From: Burkholderiales bacterium PBB2
GTDB lineage: Bacteria; Pseudomonadota; Gammaproteobacteria; Burkholderiales; Burkholderiaceae_C
Length of the DNA: 64,000 nucleotides
NCBI GenBank assembly: GCA_002255955.1
Contig: NKIM01000021.1
Location: 30,898 to 94,897 of the forward strand
Direction: 5' to 3'
Shown: one piece after another, positions 7,712 through 13,733 of the stretch
How the letters are laid out: each line of letters opens with the position of its first letter
Position numbering within the stretch: position 1 is the first letter of the stretch
Position numbers and translations under genes: made by a program
Notes under the pieces: model-generated
What the model was told of the DNA's origin: nothing
What the model saw: the letters and a program-made list of their open reading frames with translations, nothing else
Databases searched by the model: none

Positions 7712-7747
7712 TTGCTGAATTTTCAGGAATTCTTGAAAATTCAGCAA
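7712..7747. promoter_or_regulatory. 36-bp near-perfect palindrome upstream of the GbsR-cytochrome bd operon
   Basis: TTGCTGAATTTTCA (7712-7725) and TGAAAATTCAGCAA (7734-7747) are perfect 14-bp inverted copies. The 8-base centre GGAATTCT is itself symmetrical except for its outermost pair. It lies about 70 bases before the regulator start at 7820 in an unusually AT-rich pocket. It is most simply an operator for the GbsR/MarR-type dimer encoded just downstream; a transcribed hairpin is the alternative. Confidence 0.75.
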
Positions 7748-7819
7748 AATCTTGAAGCAGATCAAATTCCTCCACCCTCAAAAGACGCCGGCTTTGCGCT
7801 GGCGCAAGGACACGCCGCC

Positions 7820-8401
7820 ATGCAAGCCATGAGTCCCCTGGTTCGTAGTTTTGTGGCCCATTTCGGGGAAATGGGCAGCCGTTGGGGCATCAACCGCACC
7901 GTCGGGCAGATTTATGCCCTGATTTTTGTCTCGCCCCAAGCCATCAATGCCGATGAGATCGCCGAGAACCTGGAGTTCAGCCGCTCCAATGTCTCCATGG
8001 GCCTGAAAGAGCTGCAGGCCTGGCGCCTGGTGCGCCTGCGCCACCTGCCGGGCGACCGGCGCGAGTATTTCGAGGCGCCGTCAGATGCCTGGGAAATCTT
8101 CCGCACCCTGGCCGAAGAGCGCCGCCGCCGCGAAATCGAACCGACCTTGTCCATGCTGCGCAATGCCTTGCTGGAGGCGCCAACCTGCGAAGAGGACCGT
8201 GTGGCGCAGGAACGCATGCGCGGCATGCACGACCTGATCGAACTGATGACGACCTGGTTCGACGATGTGCAGAAGATGGATTCGCAGACCCTGGGCCAGC
8301 TGATGAAGATGGGCTCCAAGGTGCAGAAGATGCTGGAGCTGCCGGGCCGCATCGGCCGCGCCGTCAGCGGTGTTGCGGCTAAGCCGGCTTCGGAGGCTTG
8401 A
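7820..8401 (+). CDS. GbsR/MarR-family transcriptional regulator
   Basis: A 193-residue winged-helix regulator. SPLVRSFVAHFGEMGSRWG, ADEIAENLEFSRSNVSMGLK (recognition helix) and RLRHLPGDRREYFEA (wing) are hallmarks of the GbsR family. ATG at 7820 has AAGGA nine bases upstream and gives the family-typical N-terminus; the frame is open back to 7655 but the extra residues do not look conserved. The stop is four bases before cioA, so the regulator leads the cytochrome bd operon and probably controls it through the palindrome at 7712-7747. The signal it senses is unknown. Confidence 0.88.
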   Translation: MQAMSPLVRSFVAHFGEMGSRWGINRTVGQIYALIFVSPQAINADEIAENLEFSRSNVSMGLKELQAWRLVRLRHLPGDRREYFEAPSDAWEIFRTLAEERRRREIEPTLSMLRNALLEAPTCEEDRVAQERMRGMHDLIELMTTWFDDVQKMDSQTLGQLMKMGSKVQKMLELPGRIGRAVSGVAAKPASEA

Positions 8402-8405
8402 TGCC

Positions 8406-9779
8406 ATGGACGCCCTTCATGCCCTCGACCCCGTGGTGCTGGCCCGCATGCAGTTCGCCGCCAACATCACCTTCCACATTCTCTTTCCCACCATCAACAT
8501 CGCCCTGGCCTGGGTGCTGCTGTTCTTCCGCTGGCGCTGGCTGAGTACCCAACAGGAGGCCTGGCTCCATGCCTACCGTTTCTGGACCAAGGTGTTTGCG
8601 CTGAGCTTTGCGCTGGGCGTGGTCAGCGGCATCACCATGAGCTTCCAGTTCGGCACCAACTGGCCCGGCTTCATGGCGCGGGCCGGCAATATCGCCGGGC
8701 CGCTGCTCGGCTACGAGGTGCTGACGGCCTTCTTCCTGGAGGCGAGTTTCCTCGGCGTGATGCTGTTCGGCCATGGCCGGGTCAGCGAGCGGGTGCATCT
8801 GGCCGCGACCTTTCTGGTCGCCTTTGGCACCAGCTTGAGCGCCTTCTGGATCTTGAGCCTGAACTCCTGGATGCAGACCCCCCAGGGCTTCGAGATCATC
8901 AACGGCGAGTTCCATGTGCTGAGCTGGGCCGAGGTGATCTTAAACCCCAGTTTCCCCTACCGCCTGGCCCACAAGCTGCTGGCCTCGGGCCTGACCGTGG
9001 CCTTTCTGCTGGCCGGTTTGAGCGCATGGCAGCTGCTCAAGCGCAAGAGCCAGCCCAGCACCGCCCGCGTGCTGCGGGTGGGGCTGACGCTGGGCGCGGT
9101 GCTGATCCCGCTGCAGATCCTGGTGGGCGATATGCACGGGCTCAACACGCTCAAGCACCAGCCGGCCAAGGTGGCGGCGATGGAAGGCGTCTGGCAGACC
9201 GAGCGTGGCGCGCCCTTGCTGCTCTTCGCCTGGCCAAACGAGAAGACGCGCAGCAATGACTTTGCGCTGGGCATCCCGAAGCTGGCCAGCCTGATCCTGA
9301 CTCATGAAGCCGAGGGCGAGATCCGCGGGCTGGACGAGTTCAAGGGCGCGCATCCGCCGGTGGCGCCGCTGTTCTTCGGCTTCCGCATCATGGTTGGCAC
9401 AGGCGTCTTGATGCTGGCCTTCAGCTGGGCGGGCCTGTGGCTGTACCGCCGCCGCGCCTGGGTGGCCGAGCAGCTGCCGCGGCCGCTGCTCTGGGGTCTG
9501 AGTGGCATGGCGTTCTCGGGTTGGCTGGCCACCGTGTCCGGCTGGTATGTCACCGAGATCGGCCGCCAGCCCTTCATCGTCTACGGCCTCTTGCGCACCA
9601 GCGAGGTGGCCTCGACCACGCCGGCGCCCTATATCGCCCTGACCCTGGCCGGCTATGTGACGCTGTACCTGTTCCTGATCGTGGCTTACGTCGGCGTACT
9701 CAAGTACATGGCCGAGAAGCCGCTGGAGCATGGCCCGAGTACGCCCTCGCGCCTGACCCAGAGCCGCACTTTTGCTTGA
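8406..9779 (+). CDS. cioA: Cytochrome bd-type ubiquinol oxidase subunit I (CioA-like)
   Basis: A 457-residue heme-bearing subunit of a bd oxidase, which reduces oxygen to water with quinol in the inner membrane. N-terminal RMQFAANITFHILFP carries a heme-ligand histidine; GYEVLTAFFLEASFLGVMLFG carries the conserved glutamates; PYRLAHKLLASG and FGFRIMVGTG carry further heme ligands. The loop before the last helices is short, which matches the cyanide-insensitive (Cio/CydA-S) class rather than E. coli CydA. The usual GRQPW motif reads GRQPF. GGAGG nine bases before ATG 8406 supports the start. No cydDC or cydX is seen nearby. Confidence 0.93.
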   Translation: MDALHALDPVVLARMQFAANITFHILFPTINIALAWVLLFFRWRWLSTQQEAWLHAYRFWTKVFALSFALGVVSGITMSFQFGTNWPGFMARAGNIAGPLLGYEVLTAFFLEASFLGVMLFGHGRVSERVHLAATFLVAFGTSLSAFWILSLNSWMQTPQGFEIINGEFHVLSWAEVILNPSFPYRLAHKLLASGLTVAFLLAGLSAWQLLKRKSQPSTARVLRVGLTLGAVLIPLQILVGDMHGLNTLKHQPAKVAAMEGVWQTERGAPLLLFAWPNEKTRSNDFALGIPKLASLILTHEAEGEIRGLDEFKGAHPPVAPLFFGFRIMVGTGVLMLAFSWAGLWLYRRRAWVAEQLPRPLLWGLSGMAFSGWLATVSGWYVTEIGRQPFIVYGLLRTSEVASTTPAPYIALTLAGYVTLYLFLIVAYVGVLKYMAEKPLEHGPSTPSRLTQSRTFA

Positions 9780-9794
9780 TAGGAGGGCGTGACC

Positions 9795-10820
9795 ATGAAT
9801 GCCAGTTTTTTGACGCCGGACCTCAGCTCAGCCGCAGGCTGGATGCCTTTGGTCTTTCTCGGCCTGATGGGCCTGTCCCTCTTGATTTACGTGGTGCTGG
9901 ATGGCTATGACCTGGGCGTCGGCCTGCTGATGATCGGCGCCAGCGATGCCCACAAGGACCAGATGGTGGCCTCGATCGGCCCCTTTTGGGATGCCAATGA
10001 AACCTGGCTGGTGCTGGGCGTGGGCATCTTGCTGGTGGCATTCCCCAAAGCCCATGGCCTGATCCTGCAGGCGCTCTATTTGCCGGTGGCGCTGATGCTG
10101 CTGGGCCTGATGCTGCGCGGCGTGGCCTTTGACTTCCGCGTCAAGGCGCCGGCCGACTGGAAGCCGTTTTGGAACGGCACCTTCATTTTCGGCTCGGCCC
10201 TGGCGGCCCTGTCCCAGGGCTGGATGCTGGCGCGTTACATCACCGGCTTTGCCGAGGGCCCGGGCTACACCGCCTTTGCCCTGCTGATTGCCCTGGCCCT
10301 GGCGGCCGCCTACGCCATGCTGGGCGCCGGCTGGTTGATCATGAAGATGGATGGCGCCGTGCAGGCCCTGGCCGTGCAGCGGGCCAAGCTGGCCTGGCCG
10401 GCCGTGGTCTTGGGTCTGGCGGGCGTGTCGCTGATGACGCCCTGGGTCAGTGCCACGGTCAGCGAGCGCTGGTTCCGCATGCCCGAGTTGATCGCCCTGC
10501 TGCCCATCCCGCTGATGACGGCGCTGAGCCTGCTGGGCTTGCGCTCCTTGCTGAACTCGCATCGGGTGCTTGGCAAGCTGTGCTGGCTGCCGTTTGCCCT
10601 GATGGTGGCCGTGATGTTGTTGGGCGCGCTGGGCCTGGCCTACAGCCTCTATCCCTATGTGCTGATCGACCGCCTGACAGTTTGGCAAGCCGCGGCCGCA
10701 CCCAAGTCCTTGACCGTCATCCTCTGGGGGGTCTTGGTCACTTTGCCGGCGATTCTGGTCTACACATGGTTTGCTTACCGGGTATTTTGGGGAAAGTCGA
10801 GTGAGCTTCGGTATGCTTGA
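9795..10820 (+). CDS. cioB: Cytochrome bd-type ubiquinol oxidase subunit II (CioB-like)
   Basis: A 341-residue hydrophobic partner subunit with about eight membrane helices. LIYVVLDGYDLGVGLL, IGPFWDANETWLVLGVGILLVAFPKAH and LMLRGVAFDFR are the signature blocks of CydB/CioB. The start is ATG at 9795, with AGGAGGG eight bases upstream; GTG at 9789 is in frame but too near the ribosome site. It follows cioA by 15 bases and ends the operon. In the CydB/CioB family this subunit supports assembly of the heme-bearing CydA/CioA subunit. Confidence 0.93.
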   Translation: MNASFLTPDLSSAAGWMPLVFLGLMGLSLLIYVVLDGYDLGVGLLMIGASDAHKDQMVASIGPFWDANETWLVLGVGILLVAFPKAHGLILQALYLPVALMLLGLMLRGVAFDFRVKAPADWKPFWNGTFIFGSALAALSQGWMLARYITGFAEGPGYTAFALLIALALAAAYAMLGAGWLIMKMDGAVQALAVQRAKLAWPAVVLGLAGVSLMTPWVSATVSERWFRMPELIALLPIPLMTALSLLGLRSLLNSHRVLGKLCWLPFALMVAVMLLGALGLAYSLYPYVLIDRLTVWQAAAAPKSLTVILWGVLVTLPAILVYTWFAYRVFWGKSSELRYA

Positions 10821-10992
10821 TGCCGATCAACCCGGGTTTCACCGGGGGTGGAACGAAATTCAGGCGGCTGCACCGCTGCCTCATCGCCTAAAACTGCAGT
10901 TCGTCGCTTTTTGCTGGAGCTGACCCTGCGCCTTGGTGATACTTCGCTCCATTGATGACAGATCGCCCAAAGCAGGCGGGGGAGTATTGGAA

Positions 10993-11289
10993 ATGCAGCA
11001 GCTTGAAAAGACACGGGCCCAGCACAGCGTCAAGCCCTTCTCTCGTGCCTGGGCCGCGCCCCTGGCCTTGAGCGCCGCTTTTCTGGGGCTAGTGTTTCCG
11101 CCCGCGCCGGCTCAGGCCAGTGAGGTCGTCAAGCTGGCGCGTCTGGTGGTCACCGGCAAGCGCCTGAGCTCGGCCCCGGTCGTTCGCGCCCCGGCCAAGC
11201 AACTGCCCAAGGTGGTGGTGGAAGGCCAGGCCACGCCGGAAGAGATGCGCATGGCCGATCTGCGCCGCGCTCAGTTCCGACCGATTTGA
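10993..11289 (+). CDS. Small exported protein of unknown function
   Basis: A 98-residue protein with a long signal-like N-terminus (basic MQQLEKTRAQHSVKPFSR, hydrophobic AAPLALSAAFLGLVF, cleavage near PAQASE). The mature part repeats a basic-hydrophobic pattern: VVKLARLVVTGKRL and KQLPKVVVEGQATPEEMRMADLRR. I do not recognise a named domain. GGAG eight bases before ATG 10993 supports the start. A strong terminator follows at 11328. The 172 bases between cioB and this gene hold GC-rich short dyads (around 10834-10885) but no gene I can support. Confidence 0.65.
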   Translation: MQQLEKTRAQHSVKPFSRAWAAPLALSAAFLGLVFPPAPAQASEVVKLARLVVTGKRLSSAPVVRAPAKQLPKVVVEGQATPEEMRMADLRRAQFRPI

Positions 11290-11327
11290 CTGAAGCCGGC
11301 GCTTCTGGCGCGGCACTCACGCCCCAA

Positions 11328-11361
11328 GCAAAAGGCCGCGTTCGCGGCCTTTTGCTTTTTT
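11328..11361 (+). terminator. Rho-independent terminator after the small exported protein gene
   Basis: GCAAAAGGCCGC and GCGGCCTTTTGC form a 12-bp stem around a GTTC loop, followed by TTTTTT. It serves the plus-strand gene ending at 11289 and may also act on the converging GNAT gene. Confidence 0.92.
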
Positions 11362-11378
11362 GAGCGCTTGAACCGTTT

Positions 11379-11903
11379 TCAGTTCCAGCGCGGCGGATTG
11401 GGGTGCAGGCGAGCCATGGCCAGGGTGTCGACATAGACCCCCTTGCGCAGGGCGTAGGCCCGCATCAGGCCTTCACGCTGGAAGCCGAAACTTTCGTAGA
11501 GCCGAATTGCCCGGGCGTTGTCGGCATAGACCGTCAGCTCGGTGCGCAAGACCTGACCCCAGTTGTCGGCATAGTCCATCAAGGCAGCCATCAGGGCTCG
11601 GCCGATGCCTCGGCCCTGCGCTTCGGCGGCGACTGAGATGCCCAGGCTCATGGCGTGTCGCCGGCGCAGTGAGGCGCCCGCCGGATGCAGGCCGGCGCTG
11701 CCGACCACCTGGCCCTGAACCTCGGCCACCAGCGACAAGTCCGGCTTGCCCGGCACCGCGTTGTCCTGCAGGCGGGCGCGCCAGAGCTCCTCGCTGGGGT
11801 AGGGCAGTTGCAGCAGGCCGGAGAAGACTTCAGGGTGGGACATCAGCTGGGCCATGGCGGCGGCGTCTGAAACCTGGCTGCGTCGGATCGTGATCTTCTC
11901 CAT
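11379..11903 (-). CDS. GNAT family N-acetyltransferase
   Basis: A 174-residue acetyltransferase. MEKITIRRSQVSDAAAMAQLM starts the fold, MSLGISVAAEAQGRGIGRALM is the acetyl-CoA-binding loop, and LTVYADNARAIRLYESFGFQREGLMRAYALRKGVYVDTLAMARL is a C-terminus typical of YhhY/PhnO-like members. A GGAG ribosome site eight bases before ATG 11903 supports the start. Substrate unknown. The coding sequence contains an exact copy of the window's 15-bp repeat at 11546-11560 (read antisense as Trp-Gly-Gln-Val-Leu-Arg) without disturbing the family alignment length. A CAAGCGCTTG palindrome lies just upstream, near 11927-11936. Confidence 0.88.
   Translation of the reverse strand: MEKITIRRSQVSDAAAMAQLMSHPEVFSGLLQLPYPSEELWRARLQDNAVPGKPDLSLVAEVQGQVVGSAGLHPAGASLRRRHAMSLGISVAAEAQGRGIGRALMAALMDYADNWGQVLRTELTVYADNARAIRLYESFGFQREGLMRAYALRKGVYVDTLAMARLHPNPPRWN
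11546..11560 (+). repeat. Copy of the 15-bp GCAAGACCTGACCCC repeat inside the GNAT gene
   Basis: An exact 15-base match to the copy at 2613-2627, but located in coding sequence. It may be chance or a real insertion or conversion; see findings. Confidence 0.5.
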
Positions 11904-11960
11904 CGGGGGCTCCTTGGGTTGGAAAGCAAGCGCTTGTTGAAATGCGCGGGGCAAGAAAAG

Positions 11961-11993
11961 AAAAAGCCCGCTGGGTTGCAGCGGGCTTTTTCT
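11961..11993 (-). terminator. Rho-independent terminator
   Basis: AAAAAGCCCGCTG and CAGCGGGCTTTTT flank a GGTTG loop, giving a strong hairpin with A and T runs on both sides, so it could act in either direction. On the minus strand it follows the small open frame at 12027-12224. Confidence 0.88.
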
Positions 11994-12026
11994 GTGGGGA
12001 TCTGAATTTGGTGTGAGGCTGGGCCT

Positions 12027-12224
12027 TCAGACTGGGTGGGCTGCCCGCTGTTGCAGACCCGCCAAATGCACGTGCAGCGCTGCGTGCAGTTGCACCGCTA
12101 GCGCGGCACGCATGGAGGACGTCATCATGCCCACCACCATCGCCTGCACGTGATGTGCTGGGTGATGCATCACGCGGCTGCGGCCGGCGTTGCGGCGAGC
12201 TGGGGTGGTGGCGGCGGAGTTCAT
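12027..12224 (-). CDS. Small hypothetical protein
   Basis: A 65-residue frame, MNSAATTPARRNAGRSRVMHHP onward, rich in Ala and His (HHPAHHVQAMVVGMMTSSM...LHAALHVHLAGL) with an amphipathic helical look. Its stop is followed 34 bases on by a strong same-strand terminator, and no other gene explains that terminator. There is no recognisable family. The evidence is positional only, so it may not be real. Confidence 0.4.
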   Translation of the reverse strand: MNSAATTPARRNAGRSRVMHHPAHHVQAMVVGMMTSSMRAALAVQLHAALHVHLAGLQQRAAHPV

Positions 12225-12339
12225 GCGACCCAGTATGTCGGCCCGCCCGGCCCTGGGTCAAGCGCGAGGCGATGGGCGCCGATGCAAAGCGGGCGAACTG
12301 CGGCGCGGCAGCGACAGGGGCTGCGACAATCGCCCCACC

Positions 12340-12840
12340 ATGCCGCGCCTCTCAGCTTTGCCCACCGAACCCCGATCTGTGACCCAGGAGGCGGCGCCCG
12401 CCGACGCAGCACCGGCGGGCAAGCGCCCGCCCTTGCCGGCCGAGCGTTTCGCCTTGCGCGTGGGCGAGAGCCCCATCGATGGCTTGGGTGTGTTTGCGGC
12501 CGAGCCGATTCCGCATCGGCGCAAGATCGGTGAGCTGCGCGGTGAGGCCATCTCGGTGCGCGAGGCGCGCCGCCGGGCCAAGGGCCGTGAGCGCATCCAC
12601 ATCGTCGAGGTTTCGGAGACCCGGGCGGTGGATGCCACTTTGTCCACCGACGCGCTGCGTTGCATCAACCACAGCTGTGCCGCGAACGCGGTGCTGCGCA
12701 TCAGTCAGGGGCGGGTGGAGTTTTATGCCTTGCGCGATATCGAGGCCGGCGAAGAGCTGACCTGCGATTACGGCGAAAGCCACCACGAGGGGCGGCTGCG
12801 CTGCCGCTGTGGCGCGCCCAACTGCGCTGGGCGTTTGTGA
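12340..12840 (+). CDS. SET-domain protein (putative protein lysine methyltransferase)
   Basis: A 166-residue protein that is nearly all SET domain. ERFALRVGESPIDGLGVFAAEPI is the SET-N strand with the G-x-G turn, RCINHSCAANA is the NHSC pseudoknot motif that binds S-adenosylmethionine, EELTCDYGE supplies the active-site tyrosine, and RCRCGAPNCAG is a post-SET-like cysteine cluster (CxC...C) for zinc. SET enzymes methylate lysine side chains, typically on histones in eukaryotes; bacterial targets are mostly unknown. I chose ATG at 12340 because the conserved fold starts soon after; the frame is open upstream to 12190. Confidence 0.9.
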   Translation: MPRLSALPTEPRSVTQEAAPADAAPAGKRPPLPAERFALRVGESPIDGLGVFAAEPIPHRRKIGELRGEAISVREARRRAKGRERIHIVEVSETRAVDATLSTDALRCINHSCAANAVLRISQGRVEFYALRDIEAGEELTCDYGESHHEGRLRCRCGAPNCAGRL

Positions 12841-12841
12841 T

Positions 12842-12890
12842 CTGAACCCGGCAGCGCCGTCGCCGGCGAGTCTGAGCTCGCCGGGTTCAG
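12842..12890. repeat. Two nested, mutually exclusive inverted repeats after the SET gene
   Basis: CTGAACCCGGC (12842-12852) pairs perfectly with GCCGGGTTCAG (12880-12890), and inside it CCGGCGAG (12863-12870) pairs with CTCGCCGG (12877-12884). The inner right arm overlaps the outer one. There is no T run, so it is not a standard terminator; it may still slow or end transcription between the converging genes. Confidence 0.6.
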
Positions 12891-12928
12891 GTGCAGAGGC
12901 TCAGGTGTCAGGACTTCGGCGTCAGGAC

Positions 12929-13651
12929 TTAGGCGTCCGGGCCTTCGGCGTCGTTGGCGGCTTCGTCCCGGTCGGCTTGCTGCACCCAGAACAGGCGCAG
13001 GTCCTGGGCCGAGAACAGGGCGTCGTCCAGCAGCACGTCCTGGTCGACTTCTTCGCCTTCGTCGTAGGCTTCGGCGATATAGGCTTCGCGCTGCTCGCCC
13101 GGGGCCATGGCCACGGCGGCCACGGACATCAGCATGGCGTCCAGCATCTGGCCTTCTTCGCTTTCGCTGTCGAAGATGTACCAGGCTTCTTCGAAGTCAT
13201 CGACGGCTTGCATGAAGCCTTCGACCCACATCAGGCCATTGGGCGGCAGCTGTTCCAGCTGCTCGGCCGTCAGCACGCCCTGGCTCAGCAGGTCGGCCTT
13301 GGTGGCCTCGTCGAACTCTGTGATCAGCGGCGTCAGCTGCATGGCTTCCGGGTTGGCGGCCAGGGCTTCGGGATTGAGGCTGTCGGCGATTTCGTTCCAG
13401 CGCTCGTGCAGCACGCCCATGAACTCTTCGGTCGCGTCCTGCTCGTCCAGGGCATCCGCCCAGTCTTCGCCGAACAGCGCGTCCATGGCCTGGATGGGCG
13501 TGACCACCACCGGGCCGCAGATCAGCGCGGTCAGGTAGCCGTCCAGCATGTCGATGGGCACGGCGGTTTCGTCTTCAGGGGTGGCGGCCACGAGGATCTG
13601 CAGGAGAGCGGCCAGGCGCTCGGCGTTTTGGTGGTCAATGGTGTCGCTCAT
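12929..13651 (-). CDS. UPF0149 (YecA/YgfB) family protein
   Basis: A 240-residue acidic protein. PIDMLDGYLTALICGPVVVTPIQAMDALFG near the N-terminus and NGLMWVEGFMQAVDDFEEAWY in the middle are the core helices of the UPF0149 fold. Many longer YecA members end in a SEC-C zinc motif; none is visible here, and the tail (QADRDEAANDAEGPDA) is simply acidic. Molecular function is unknown in the family. Just past the stop codon the DNA carries two more copies of a 14-base unit also present in the last codons (12907-12949). Confidence 0.88.
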   Translation of the reverse strand: MSDTIDHQNAERLAALLQILVAATPEDETAVPIDMLDGYLTALICGPVVVTPIQAMDALFGEDWADALDEQDATEEFMGVLHERWNEIADSLNPEALAANPEAMQLTPLITEFDEATKADLLSQGVLTAEQLEQLPPNGLMWVEGFMQAVDDFEEAWYIFDSESEEGQMLDAMLMSVAAVAMAPGEQREAYIAEAYDEGEEVDQDVLLDDALFSAQDLRLFWVQQADRDEAANDAEGPDA

Positions 13652-13675
13652 GCGGACTCCTGGTGGGGTGCAGCT

Positions 13676-13709
13676 GAAAAGAACAAGGGCCCATTCGCTT
13701 GGGCCCTTG
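13676..13709 (-). terminator. Rho-independent terminator of alaS
   Basis: CAAGGGCCCA and TGGGCCCTTG form a 10-bp stem with a six-base loop. On the minus strand it is followed by TTCTTTTC. It lies 25 bases past the alaS stop. Confidence 0.85.
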
Positions 13710-13733
13710 CGTGTGGAGAGGATGGTAGGGGGT

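Noticed and set aside
10821..10992. Riboswitch or terminator between cioB and the small exported protein gene
   Set aside because: Short GC dyads are present, but none pairs with a T run and no known riboswitch core can be recognised.
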